Shown here in pieces: positions 24,432-33,316 of a stretch of DNA of 64,000 bases; position 1 is the first letter of the stretch; each line of letters begins with the position of its first letter. Made by a program: the position numbers and the translations under genes. The notes under the pieces are model-generated. The model saw nothing but the letters and a program-made list of their open reading frames with translations, ran no database searches and was not told the DNA's origin. The stretch comes from CADEED01 sp035502995 (GTDB lineage Bacteria; Pseudomonadota; Gammaproteobacteria; Steroidobacterales; Steroidobacteraceae): NCBI GenBank assembly GCA_035502995.1, contig DATJTW010000003.1, forward strand, positions 1 through 64,000. Reading direction: 5' to 3'.

Positions 24432-25066
24432 TTCGCTTCTCCCTTCGTGTCGTGACTCGCTTCGCAATGGCCGCGGCGCGCGTCGAGCTCGGCGGCCAGC
24501 GCGTCGCTCTCGGTGAAGAAGGCCGCGTTCCGGGTCTTGAAATCCGCCACGCTGCGGTCGCGCGCGTCGACCGCGGCGTTGAAGGCGTCAACGCGCTGGT
24601 TGAATGCGGCCTGCGCGGCCTTGAGTCCCTCGAGGTCGCGGTTCGCGGTCTCGGCGGCGCGGTTGAATTCGCGGATCAGCCGGTTGTAGGTGTTGACGTC
24701 CTGCTCGGTCATCGCGTCCTTCGCGCGCAGGGCGTCGAGCTTCTTCTGGCGCGCGTCCATGTCCTGGTCGAGCGGCTCGTAGGCGGCCTTGAGCTTGTCG
24801 ACCGCGAGGCGGTCGGCTTCGACCAACTGCTTCTGTTCCTCGAGCGCGGTGTTGGTGCGGTTCAGCTCGTCGATCTCGCGTTGCGCGGCGACGCGAGCGT
24901 CCTCGTACGCAGCGAAGCGCTGCACGAAGGCGGGGTCCTTGCCGAAGCAGCGTTTGACTTCAGCGAGCGTGATCGTCTTCGCCTTGACGTCGGGAGGCGC
25001 TGCCGGTTCCGGAACCTGCGCCTGCGCGATGCCACACAAGGAGAGGACGAACAGCATCTGTCTCAT
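24428..25066 (-). CDS. Exported coiled-coil protein of unknown function
   Basis: The 212-residue product has a signal peptide (MRQMLFVLSLCGIAQAQ). The remainder is highly helical and charged, with long stretches predicted to form coiled coils (RVAAQREIDELNRTNTALEE, LEGLKAAQAAFNQRVDAFNA). Two cysteines (near residues 42 and 202) could form a disulfide in the periplasm. I recognise no named family. It starts 24 bp upstream of a large inverted repeat that occupies the control region, and it is coupled by overlap to the YCII-like gene downstream. Confidence 0.7.
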   Translation of the reverse strand: MRQMLFVLSLCGIAQAQVPEPAAPPDVKAKTITLAEVKRCFGKDPAFVQRFAAYEDARVAAQREIDELNRTNTALEEQKQLVEADRLAVDKLKAAYEPLDQDMDARQKKLDALRAKDAMTEQDVNTYNRLIREFNRAAETANRDLEGLKAAQAAFNQRVDAFNAAVDARDRSVADFKTRNAAFFTESDALAAELDARRGHCEASHDTKGEAK

Positions 25067-25089
25067 GGCGGCGACTGTACACGGATGGG

Positions 25090-25194
25090 AGGTGGTGTCA
25101 GAGAGGCGTAACAGGCATGACTTTCGCGCGGTCACCGGTTCCGACCGGGTGCGTCGCGGAAAGTTATGCCTGTTACGCCTCTCTGACACCACCT
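25090..25194. repeat. 105-bp near-perfect inverted repeat (long hairpin) in a divergent control region
   Basis: The arm 25090-25128 (starting AGGTGGTGTCAGAGAGGC) is repeated in inverse at 25155-25194 with one base change and one inserted base over 39 to 40 positions. The 26-base centre is itself partly self-complementary. The element fills the space between the coiled-coil gene and the phytase-like gene, both divergent. It could be a REP/BIME-like mobile repeat or a structured regulatory element. I found no second copy in the window. Confidence 0.8.
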
Positions 25195-25250
25195 CTTAAT
25201 ATCCCGCCCCGACCATCCCGGCGTCGCGTCAACTTGCCTGGAGTCTCCGC

Positions 25251-26687
25251 ATGAAATCGATCCGCCCGCTGGGCGCCCTCGTGGCGTCCGCGTTGTGTTC
25301 CGCCTTTGCCTGCCACACGGCCTCGGCCGCCGAGCTGCTCGACCGCGCCGTGTTGAACGCGCACAGCTTCGCGCCCGGCCCGACCTCCGGCCAGTACGCC
25401 AGCGGCGCCAACGGCGTCGTGCTGCCGTTGATCGACAAGCAGCCGGTGCAGGGTTTCTCCGCCGTGTTGCGCGGCCCGGTCGCCGGCACCTATCTCGTGA
25501 TGTGCGATAACGGCTTCGGCGCCAAGGGCAACTCGCCCGACGCGCTGCTGCGCGTCTATGCGCTGAAGCCGGACTTCGAGACCGGCCAGGTGCACCCGGT
25601 CAACCGCTTCACCGGCGACGTGCTGAACGACTTCACGCCGGACAGCTACATCACGTTGCGCGACCCGTGGAAGAAGGTCCCGTTCGCGATCGTCGCCGAC
25701 GGCACTAACTACCCCGGCACGCCGACCGGCGGCGGCGCGCCGATCCCGGTGGATGGCTCGATCAGGGCGAACCGCCTGCTGACCGGCGCCGATTTCGACA
25801 TCGAGTCCTTCCGCCGCGCGGCCGACGGCACGTTGTGGTTCGGCGACGAGTTCGGCCCGTACCTGCTCCACACGGACGGCCAGGGCCGCGTGCTCGAGGC
25901 GCCGATCCCGCTGCCCAACTTCCGCAACCTGCCGAGCGCGCCCGGCGGCACGGAGATCAATCCGCTGATCCAGGCGGTGAGCAACCCGGTACGGACGCTG
26001 GCCGCGAACCTGCCGGATTCCGGCGGCTTCGAAGGCATGGCGCTGAACGCCAGCGGCAACAAGCTGTACGCGTTGCTCGAGAAGGCCGTGATCGGCGACC
26101 CGAACCGGACGCGCCTGCTGATCAGCGAGTTCTCGCTGAACCAGAAGCGCTACACGGGCCGCACGTTCAGCTACGTCATCGACGCGCCGGCGAATTCCAT
26201 CGGCGACATGACCGCGTTGACCGACCGCGAGTTCGTGATCATCGAGCGCGACCAGGGCCAGGGCGACGCCGCCGATCCGCGCCAGACCAACCCGGCGCGC
26301 CTCAAGAAGCTCTTCCGCATCGATCTCGACGACGTGGATGCGAACGGCAACCTCGTGAAGGAAGAAGTCGCGGACCTGATGAACATCTACGACCCGCGCG
26401 ACGTCGCCGCCGACGGCCGCACGAACACGGTGTTCACGTTCCCGTTCGTGACGATCGAGGACGTGCTCGTGCTCGACAACCACCGCCTGCTCGTCATCAA
26501 CGACAACAACTACCCGGGCTCGGCCGGCCGTTCGTTCGGCGTCTCGGACAACGACGAGTTCGTCGTGCTGAACGTCGCGCCGCTGCTCGACTGCGACGGT
26601 GACGACCGCGGCCACGGCAAGCGCGGCAAACATGCCGGCTGGCAGGACAAGGACGGGCGCGAGAACTGCCGCCCGGCGAAGGACTGA
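25251..26687 (+). CDS. Phytase-like esterase (esterase-like activity of phytase family), exported
   Basis: The 478-residue product has a signal peptide (CSAFACHTASAAE). Its beta-propeller-type sequence matches the 'esterase-like activity of phytase' family: YLVMCDNGFGAKGNS near 85, DIESFRRAADGTLWFGDEFG near 185, GGFEGMALNASGNKLYALLE near 260, and the DLDDVDANGNLVKEE calcium-loop-like segment near 365. Members are secreted phosphoesterases or esterases. The C-terminus ends in a Lys/Arg/Gly-rich segment after DCDGDDRG. A hairpin follows the stop codon. Confidence 0.85.
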   Translation: MKSIRPLGALVASALCSAFACHTASAAELLDRAVLNAHSFAPGPTSGQYASGANGVVLPLIDKQPVQGFSAVLRGPVAGTYLVMCDNGFGAKGNSPDALLRVYALKPDFETGQVHPVNRFTGDVLNDFTPDSYITLRDPWKKVPFAIVADGTNYPGTPTGGGAPIPVDGSIRANRLLTGADFDIESFRRAADGTLWFGDEFGPYLLHTDGQGRVLEAPIPLPNFRNLPSAPGGTEINPLIQAVSNPVRTLAANLPDSGGFEGMALNASGNKLYALLEKAVIGDPNRTRLLISEFSLNQKRYTGRTFSYVIDAPANSIGDMTALTDREFVIIERDQGQGDAADPRQTNPARLKKLFRIDLDDVDANGNLVKEEVADLMNIYDPRDVAADGRTNTVFTFPFVTIEDVLVLDNHRLLVINDNNYPGSAGRSFGVSDNDEFVVLNVAPLLDCDGDDRGHGKRGKHAGWQDKDGRENCRPAKD

Positions 26688-26702
26688 TCGATCGAAAGAT
26701 GG

Positions 26703-26734
26703 GCGCGGAAGGGGCAGGGACGCTCCTTCCGCGC
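26703..26734 (+). terminator. Hairpin after the phytase-like gene
   Basis: GCGCGGAAGG (26703-26712) pairs exactly with CCTTCCGCGC (26725-26734) across a 12-base loop, beginning 16 bp after the stop codon. No T-tract follows. It is a probable transcription end signal before the histidine kinase gene at 26782. Confidence 0.55.
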
Positions 26735-26781
26735 CGGGCGCGCGCAGCAAGCCTCCGCCCGTGCGGTATGCTGCGGCGCCA

Positions 26782-28989
26782 ATGGCCTGGCTCCGTTACC
26801 TCAAGTTCACCGCGCTCGAACGACGGGTCTTCCTGGTCGCCGTGGCGGGGCTGCTGCCGCTCGCGATCCTTTCCTGCGCGCTGTTCATCGCCAGCGCCAA
26901 TGAACGCCGCGAGAACCTGCTGCGCGCCAGCGAGGACACGATGTCGGCGCTGGTCAGCGCCGTCGACACCGAGCTCAAGAGCACCGTCGCCTCGCTGGAT
27001 GCGCTGGCCGCCAGCCCGCGCCTGACTCGTGGCGACTTCGCCGCCGTGCACGAGGAGGCCGCGCAGCTGCTCGGCCGCCGTCCGAGCTGGCTGAACGTCG
27101 TGATTGCCGACCTCGACCGGCAATACGTGAACGCGCGAGTGCCTGCCGATCAGCCGTTGCCGCCGGTGAGCTCGCGCGAGCTGGTCGACGAGACGCTGCG
27201 GACCGGCAAGCCCGTGGTCGGCGAAGTGATCTACGCGCCGCTGCTGCGGAAGCACGCCGTTGCCGTGCTGGTGCCGTATGTCCGTGATGGCAGGCCGCAG
27301 TTCGTCATCGCCGCCGTGATGCAGCCGGAGTATTTCCTCGGGCTGCTCGATCCGCTCGACATGAAGCGTTACACGCCGCAGGGCGTCATCGCGATCCTCG
27401 ACCGCAATGCGCGCGTCGTGGCGCGGTCGCAGGACCAGGCGGCGCGGGTCGGCAAACCGGCTTCGCCGACACTGCTCCGGGTGTTGTCCTCGCCCGCCGA
27501 CCGCGGCAGCGCGGTGACGAACACGCTCGAAGGTGTGCCGGCCTACACGGTGTACGTGCGCTCCGCGTATTCGCGCTGGACGGCGGCGATCGGCATGCCA
27601 CGCACGGCGATCGACGGGCCGGTGCGCTGGTCCTATCTACTGATCGGCGCCGCCATCCTGCTGTCGGTGCTGCTGGGCCTGATGGCGGCGACGCTGGTCG
27701 GTCGCACGATCGTGTTGCCCATGCACGAGCTGGAGCAGAGCGCGGCGCGAGTTGGCCGCGGCGAGGCGCCCGTCATGCCGCGCACCGGGCTCGCCGAGGT
27801 GCAGCGCGTGGCCGTGGCGCTGGGTCGCGCGCACGACGAGCGCGCCGCCGCGTTCCAGCGCGAGCACGAGGCAAGGGTCGCCGCAGAAGGCGCCAGCAAG
27901 GCCAAGGACGAGTTCCTGGCGATGCTCGGACACGAGCTGCGCAATCCGCTGGCCGCGATCACCAATGCGACGCAGCTCATCGAACGTCAGCGCCCGTCGC
28001 TCGATCCGGGCGTGGCGACTGCCGCCACGATCATCACTCGTCAGGCGCGCCATCTCGCGCGGCTGACCGACGATCTGCTCGATGCCGGGCGCGTCATCCT
28101 CGGCAAGATCTCGCTGACGCGCGTGCCGCTCGATCTCGCGGCCGCGGCGGCGGCGGCGATCGACAGCATGCGCAGCACCGGGCGCATCGGCGATCACGAG
28201 GTCGAGGTCGCGCTGGATCACGCCTGGGTGTTCGCGGATGCCACACGCATCGACCAGATCGTGGGCAACCTGCTGGTCAACGCGATCAAGTACACGCCGG
28301 CGGTCGGACGCGTGTCCGTCGTGACGCGGCGAGACGGCGCACAGGCCTTGTTCATGGTGAGCGACACGGGCATCGGGCTCGAGCCCGAGTTGCTGCCGCG
28401 GGCGTTCGACCTGTTCGTGCAGGGCGAACGGGCGCTGGACCGGTCACAGGGCGGGTTAGGTATCGGATTGACGCTCGTGCGGCGACTGACCGAGCTGCAT
28501 GGCGGCACGGTGTCCGCGATGAGCGCCGGTACGAACCTCGGCGCGATGTTCACGGTGCGGCTGCCGGGGATCGAAGCACCCGCGGCGGAAGTGGCGCCGG
28601 TGGCCGTGTCGGCGCCGGAAGCCGGCCGGCACGTCGCGCTGGTCGAAGACAACGACGACGCGCGCGAGAGCCTCAAGATGCTGCTGGAGCTCGAGGGGCA
28701 CACGGTGCATGAAGCGGCGGATGGCGCGGCGGGCGTCGGGTTGATCGCGGGGGATACGCGCATCACGGTGGCGTTCGTCGACATCGGACTGCCGGGCATG
28801 AGCGGATTCGACGTGGCGAGCGCGGTGCGTGCGCGGCGCGGCGCGGGCGTGCGTCTCGTGGCGATGTCCGGTTACGGCGCGGAACGCGACATCGAAGCGG
28901 GGAAGCAGGCGGGCTTCGATGCGTACATCGTGAAGCCCGCGGATATCGACGCGATGCGGGCGGAGATTTCCGGTCAAGACGCGCGCTGA
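26782..28989 (+). CDS. Membrane hybrid sensor histidine kinase with dCache sensor and receiver domain
   Basis: From ATG 26782 the product is 735 residues. A first membrane helix (residues about 16-35) is followed by a periplasmic dCache-type sensor, then a second helix (LLIGAAILLSVLLGLMAATL, about 285-305) and a HAMP-like linker. The HisKA domain is MLGHELRNPL (phospho-His384), the HATPase domain has GQGGLGIGLTLV-type ATP-lid residues, and a C-terminal receiver has phospho-Asp667 in VDIGLPGMSG. It probably phosphorelays through the receiver to another protein, since no output domain is present. The ligand is unknown. It overlaps the convergent GlxA-type gene by 16 bp. Confidence 0.9.
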   Translation: MAWLRYLKFTALERRVFLVAVAGLLPLAILSCALFIASANERRENLLRASEDTMSALVSAVDTELKSTVASLDALAASPRLTRGDFAAVHEEAAQLLGRRPSWLNVVIADLDRQYVNARVPADQPLPPVSSRELVDETLRTGKPVVGEVIYAPLLRKHAVAVLVPYVRDGRPQFVIAAVMQPEYFLGLLDPLDMKRYTPQGVIAILDRNARVVARSQDQAARVGKPASPTLLRVLSSPADRGSAVTNTLEGVPAYTVYVRSAYSRWTAAIGMPRTAIDGPVRWSYLLIGAAILLSVLLGLMAATLVGRTIVLPMHELEQSAARVGRGEAPVMPRTGLAEVQRVAVALGRAHDERAAAFQREHEARVAAEGASKAKDEFLAMLGHELRNPLAAITNATQLIERQRPSLDPGVATAATIITRQARHLARLTDDLLDAGRVILGKISLTRVPLDLAAAAAAAIDSMRSTGRIGDHEVEVALDHAWVFADATRIDQIVGNLLVNAIKYTPAVGRVSVVTRRDGAQALFMVSDTGIGLEPELLPRAFDLFVQGERALDRSQGGLGIGLTLVRRLTELHGGTVSAMSAGTNLGAMFTVRLPGIEAPAAEVAPVAVSAPEAGRHVALVEDNDDARESLKMLLELEGHTVHEAADGAAGVGLIAGDTRITVAFVDIGLPGMSGFDVASAVRARRGAGVRLVAMSGYGAERDIEAGKQAGFDAYIVKPADIDAMRAEISGQDAR

Positions 28990-29978
28990 AACCGCCGCCG
29001 ATATTCTGCCGGCGACAACCCGATCACCCGCTTGAACACCCGGCGGAATCCGCCCGGATCCTCGTACCCGGCCGCCACCGCGATCTGCTCCACCGTCTGC
29101 CGCGAGAACTCCAGCAGCTCGCGACTGCGCGCGATGCGCAATCGTTGGTGATACTCGCTGGGCTTCAGCCCGGTCGCCTTCACGAACCGCCGCAGGAACG
29201 TGCGCGCGCCGAGCCCGGCGCGATCCGCCAACCCACTGACCGAGCTCGCCGCGCGCAGATGCGCCTGCATCCAGTGCTGGACGCCGAGGATCGCCTTGTC
29301 GCCGTGCTGCAGCGGCGGCGTGAACTCGCCGTAGAACCGCTGCTCGCGTCCCGGCGGATCCATCAGCATGAACCGCGCGGTGCTGCACATGACGGTGCGG
29401 CCGAACAGCTTCTCGACCAGCGACAGCCCCATGTCGGCCCACGCGAGCACGCCGCCCGCGGTGATCACGTCGTTGTCGTCGATGACCAGCCGGTCCGCGT
29501 CGACGCGCGTGCCGGGAAAGCGCCGCTGCAACTCGTCCGCGAACATCCAGTGCGTCGTCACGCGCCGGCCGTCGAGCAGACCGGACTCGGCTAACAGGAA
29601 CACGCCGCCGCACACCGCCGCGACGCGCGCACCGTCCGCGTGCCGGGCGGACACCCACGCGATCGTGCCCGGCGCGAGCTCGCGCGGTGGCGGCGCCAGC
29701 GAACACGCTGGCACGATCACCAGCGCCGGCACGCCGTGCGCGCCGAGGCCGGGCGCGGTATCGAACTTGCATTCGAGTCCTGCGCCATCCGATCCAGGCA
29801 TCCAATGTGTCACACGAACGAACGACCGCTCGACGCCGGCGTGCACGCGCGCGAAGTATTCCGCGTACGTGAACAGGTCGGTGAGTCCATGGATGCTCGT
29901 CGCCTGCGATCCCGGGTAACACACGATCGCGATGTCGATCGGCGCGCTCGCTGTCAGTTGCGGCCCGCTCTTTGTCAT
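28974..29978 (-). CDS. GlxA-family regulator (DJ-1/PfpI-like domain plus AraC HTH)
   Basis: From ATG 29978 the product is 334 residues. The N-terminal half is a class I glutamine-amidotransferase-like (DJ-1/PfpI) domain with VAAVCGGVFLLAESGLLDGR near 135, the elbow motif carrying Cys. The C-terminal half has two AraC helix-turn-helix units (VSGLADRAGLGARTFLRRF and VEQIAVAAGYEDPGGFRRVF). GlxA-type regulators commonly control amine, choline or arginine catabolism. The divergent gene is a dienelactone hydrolase, a possible target. Confidence 0.87.
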   Translation of the reverse strand: MTKSGPQLTASAPIDIAIVCYPGSQATSIHGLTDLFTYAEYFARVHAGVERSFVRVTHWMPGSDGAGLECKFDTAPGLGAHGVPALVIVPACSLAPPPRELAPGTIAWVSARHADGARVAAVCGGVFLLAESGLLDGRRVTTHWMFADELQRRFPGTRVDADRLVIDDNDVITAGGVLAWADMGLSLVEKLFGRTVMCSTARFMLMDPPGREQRFYGEFTPPLQHGDKAILGVQHWMQAHLRAASSVSGLADRAGLGARTFLRRFVKATGLKPSEYHQRLRIARSRELLEFSRQTVEQIAVAAGYEDPGGFRRVFKRVIGLSPAEYRRRFQRAS

Positions 29979-30056
29979 TTCCAACCATCCCCGATCCGGA
30001 TTGCGATGGCTATCTTGCTTGCCACTCGATCGCGAGGGAAGCACGGAGCCGGGTTC

Positions 30057-30737
30057 ATGCACGAAGTTGCGACGCAAACATTGCGCATTGCCTCGAATGA
30101 GGGCGAGTTCGACGCGTACCTGGCGCGCCCGGCCAAACAATCCGCCGCGGCGGTGGTCGTGTTGCACGAGGTGTTCGGCGTCAACGCCGACCTGCGCGCC
30201 AGCTGCGACGAGCTCGCGGCCGCGGGGTTCATCGCCATCAGCCCCGAGCTGTTCTGGCGGCAGCAACGCAGCGTGGATCTCTCCGTGCGCTCGGCCGCGG
30301 ACTTCGATCTCGATGCCGGCGTGCGGGATGTCGAGGCGGCCGTCGCGGCCGCGAGCCAGGTCGATGGCGCGTCCGGCCGCGTCGGCGTGCTGGGTTTCTG
30401 CCTCGGTGGGCTGCTGACGTTCCTCGCCGCGGCGCGCACCGAGGTCGATGCGGCGGTCGCGTTTCACGGCGGCCGCACCGAGGAATTCCTCGGCGAGGCC
30501 GACGACATCGACGGGCCGCTGCAGATGCACATCGCCGGCGAGGACGAGTTCATGTCGAAGGCCGCGCAGCGCGCGATCGTCGCCGCGCTGTCCGACGCGC
30601 AGCGCTTCGAGGTGTTCACGTACCCGGGCTGTCACCACGCATTTTCGCGGCACGGCGGCGAGCACTTCGATGCGGACGCGGCGCGGCTGTCACGCGCGCG
30701 CACGCTGCAGTTCCTCGACCAGCATCTCAACCCGTAA
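30057..30737 (+). CDS. Dienelactone hydrolase family protein
   Basis: From ATG 30057 the product is 226 residues. It carries VVVLHEVFGVNADLR (the Glu-containing oxyanion region), GVLGFCLGG (nucleophilic Cys elbow, near residue 118) and CHHAF (His, near residue 198), the catalytic arrangement of dienelactone hydrolases. These open lactones in chlorocatechol and related ring-cleavage pathways, but many members are general esterases. It is first in a run of four alpha/beta-hydrolase genes (30057-33316) and divergent from a GlxA-type regulator. Confidence 0.87.
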   Translation: MHEVATQTLRIASNEGEFDAYLARPAKQSAAAVVVLHEVFGVNADLRASCDELAAAGFIAISPELFWRQQRSVDLSVRSAADFDLDAGVRDVEAAVAAASQVDGASGRVGVLGFCLGGLLTFLAAARTEVDAAVAFHGGRTEEFLGEADDIDGPLQMHIAGEDEFMSKAAQRAIVAALSDAQRFEVFTYPGCHHAFSRHGGEHFDADAARLSRARTLQFLDQHLNP

Positions 30738-30755
30738 CCCGCCGAAGGAAGAACC

Positions 30756-31583
30756 ATGCCGATGATCGAAGCCGATTTCACGGGTCGCAACGCCACGCGA
30801 CTCCACATGCGATCCTGGCACGTCGACGGCGCACGCGCCGCGGTGGTGCTGGTGCACGGCGTCAACGCGCACAGTGGCCAGCAGGTGTGGGCCGGCGAGC
30901 AACTCGCGGCGGCGGGGTTCTCCGCGTACGCCTACGACCATCGCGGGCGCGGCCGCTCGGAGGGCAGCCCGCGCTTCTACATCGACGACATCTCCGACTA
31001 CACGCAGGATCTCGGCACGTTCATCGCGCTGGTGAAGGCGCGCGAGCCGGGCAAGAAGGTCTTCGTGCTGGGGCACAGCATGGGCGGCGTGATCTCGTGC
31101 ACGTGGGCGCTGGATCACCAGCGCGAGATCGACGGCTTCATCTGCGAGAGTTTCGCGTTCAAGGTGCCGGCGCCCGCGCCGGTGCTGGCGATCGTGCGGT
31201 TGCTCGGCCGGATCGCGCCCCAACTACCGGTTCTCAAGCTGAAGATGAAGGACTTCACGCGCGACCCGGTGGCGCTGCGTGCGCTCGAGGCGGATCCGCT
31301 GACGCTGAACGAGATCCAGCCGGCGCGCACCGTCGCGGCGCTGCTGAAGGCAACGGACCGCATGGAGCGCGAGTTCGACACGCTGACATTGCCGTTGTTC
31401 ATCCTGCATGGCACCGCGGACCGGGCGACGGTGCCCGCGGGCAGCCGGCAGTTCCACGCGGCCGCGTCATCGAAGGACAAGACACTGAAACTCTACGACG
31501 GCCACTATCACGACCTGCTGAACGACCTCGGCAAGGAGCAGGTGATGGCGGACGTCGTGGCCTGGGTGAGTGCGCGATGCTGA
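30756..31583 (+). CDS. Alpha/beta hydrolase, monoacylglycerol-lipase-like
   Basis: The 275-residue product shows VLVHGVNAHSGQ (oxyanion), FVLGHSMGGVIS (Ser elbow, near residue 109), PLFILHGTADRATVPAG (Asp) and DGHYHDLLND (His). The order and spacing fit the serine-aminopeptidase/monoglyceride-lipase subfamily. It is probably cytoplasmic. GAAGGAAG precedes ATG 30756. Its stop overlaps the start of the next hydrolase gene by 7 bp, so the two are coupled. Confidence 0.85.
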   Translation: MPMIEADFTGRNATRLHMRSWHVDGARAAVVLVHGVNAHSGQQVWAGEQLAAAGFSAYAYDHRGRGRSEGSPRFYIDDISDYTQDLGTFIALVKAREPGKKVFVLGHSMGGVISCTWALDHQREIDGFICESFAFKVPAPAPVLAIVRLLGRIAPQLPVLKLKMKDFTRDPVALRALEADPLTLNEIQPARTVAALLKATDRMEREFDTLTLPLFILHGTADRATVPAGSRQFHAAASSKDKTLKLYDGHYHDLLNDLGKEQVMADVVAWVSARC

Positions 31584-32485
31584 AGCTCGTCGGTAGTTTG
31601 TTGATGCTGGTCGCCCTCGCGCCGGCGGCGGCGTTCGCTGCCGCGGCGGCGGGTGCGCCCACGAAGTACGTCGAGGTTTCCGGCACGCGTATCGCGTACC
31701 GCGACATCGGCAGGGGGCCGCCGCTGATCGCGCTGACCCGGCTGCGCGGCACGCTCGACACGTGGGACCCGCTGTTCCTCGACGAGCTGGCGAAGTCGAA
31801 CCGCGTCATCACGGTGGACTTTCCCGGCGTCGGCTATTCCGCCGGGAAGCTGCCCGCGACGATCGGCGCCACCGCGGACTTCGTCGGCGCGTTTGCCGAT
31901 GCGATGAAGCTGGATCGCTTCGTGCTGCTCGGCTGGTCGTGGGGCGGAACCGTGGCGCAGGCGTTTCTCGTGGATCATCCGGGTCGCGCGACGCACGTCG
32001 TGCTGATCGCCACCGTCCCGCCGGGCAGGAATCCCGTCGCGATCCAGCAGGCCTTTCTCGACCGGGCGTTCGAGCCGGTGAACGATCTCGACGACGAGAT
32101 CGTGCTGTTCTTCGAGCCGAAATCCGCGGCGAGCCGCGCGGCAGCGAAGGCGTCGCGCGAGCGCATCCGCGTGCGCCCGGACGTCGACGCCAGGATTCCG
32201 TCGACACCGGAGGCGATAAGAGCCTACCTGGCCGCGTCGGCCGACTACCGCGAGGACACGATCGGTCGTCGCGAGAAGTTGATGGCCACACGCACGCCGA
32301 TCCTCGTGATCAGCGGTGATGACGACATCAGCACCGCCGTCGAAAACTGGTTCGCGTTGAAAGGGCGGATCCCCAACGCGCACCTCATCGTCTACCCGGA
32401 GACCGGACACGGGCCACAGCATCAATATCCCGTGCTCGCCGCCGCGCAGATCGCCCTTTTCCAGAAAGCAGCCATTCAGGAGTGA
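31577..32485 (+). CDS. Exported alpha/beta hydrolase
   Basis: From ATG 31577 the product is 302 residues with a signal peptide (LMLVALAPAAAFAAAAA). It has VLLGWSWGGTVAQA (Ser elbow, near residue 119), ILVISGDDDIST (Asp) and PETGHGPQHQ (His). The usual HG oxyanion motif is replaced by LIALTRLRGTLDTW. That substitution is seen in a sub-branch of hydrolases of unknown substrate. It may hydrolyse a periplasmic ester. It precedes another hydrolase by 3 bp. Confidence 0.82.
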   Translation: MLKLVGSLLMLVALAPAAAFAAAAAGAPTKYVEVSGTRIAYRDIGRGPPLIALTRLRGTLDTWDPLFLDELAKSNRVITVDFPGVGYSAGKLPATIGATADFVGAFADAMKLDRFVLLGWSWGGTVAQAFLVDHPGRATHVVLIATVPPGRNPVAIQQAFLDRAFEPVNDLDDEIVLFFEPKSAASRAAAKASRERIRVRPDVDARIPSTPEAIRAYLAASADYREDTIGRREKLMATRTPILVISGDDDISTAVENWFALKGRIPNAHLIVYPETGHGPQHQYPVLAAAQIALFQKAAIQE

Positions 32486-32488
32486 GTC

Positions 32489-33316
32489 ATGCCTTTCATC
32501 AAGACCAAAGACGGAACCGAGATCTTCTACAAGGACTGGGGCAGCGGGCCGGCGCTCGTGTTCCACCACGGCTGGCCGCTGAGCGCGGACGACTGGGACG
32601 CGCAGATGATGTACTTCCTCGCGCAGGGCTTCCGCGTGATCGCGCACGACCGCCGCGGGCACGGCCGCTCGTCGCAGACGCATGACGGCAACGAGATGAA
32701 CACGTACGCGGCGGACGTCGCGGCACTGGCAGAGGCGCTGGATCTGAAGGGCGCCGTGCACATCGGGCATTCGACCGGCGGCGGCGAGGTGGCTCGGTAC
32801 GTCGCGCAGTACGGTGGCGGCGGTCGCGTCGCGAAAGCCGTGCTGATCGGCGCCGTGCCGCCGGTGATGGTGAAGAGCGAGAAGAACCCGGGCGGTCTGC
32901 CGATCGAGGTGTTCGACGGCTTCCGCGCCGCGCTGGTCGCGAACCGCGCGCAGTTCTACCGCGACGTGCCGTCGGGACCGTTCTACGGCTTCAACCGCCC
33001 CGGGCATGCCGCGATCCCCGGCGTCATCGACAACTGGTGGCGGCAGGGGATGATGGGCGGCATCAAACCGCACTACGACTGCATCAAGGCGTTCTCGGAG
33101 ACGGACTTCACCGAGGATCTGAAGAAGATCGACGTGCCGGTGCTCGTGATGCACGGCGACGACGACCAGATCGTGCCGATCGCCGATGCGGCGCACCTGT
33201 CGATCAAACTACTGAAGAAGGGGACGCTGAAGGTGTATCCCGGGCTGGGCCACGGGTTGTGCGCGATCAACCCGGACGTGGTGAATCCGGACTTGCTGGC
33301 TTACATCCGCTCGTGA
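32489..33316 (+). CDS. Alpha/beta hydrolase, non-heme chloroperoxidase/esterase type
   Basis: The 275-residue product has VFHHGWPLSADDWD (oxyanion), IAHDRRGHGRS, HIGHSTGGGEVARYVA (Ser elbow, near residue 98), VLVMHGDDDQIVP (Asp) and GLGHGLC (His). This is the cofactor-free haloperoxidase/arylesterase group. Physiological activity is more likely ester or lactone hydrolysis than halogenation. It is the last of the four consecutive hydrolases and overlaps the 3' end of the convergent MFS gene by 16 bp. Confidence 0.87.
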   Translation: MPFIKTKDGTEIFYKDWGSGPALVFHHGWPLSADDWDAQMMYFLAQGFRVIAHDRRGHGRSSQTHDGNEMNTYAADVAALAEALDLKGAVHIGHSTGGGEVARYVAQYGGGGRVAKAVLIGAVPPVMVKSEKNPGGLPIEVFDGFRAALVANRAQFYRDVPSGPFYGFNRPGHAAIPGVIDNWWRQGMMGGIKPHYDCIKAFSETDFTEDLKKIDVPVLVMHGDDDQIVPIADAAHLSIKLLKKGTLKVYPGLGHGLCAINPDVVNPDLLAYIRS

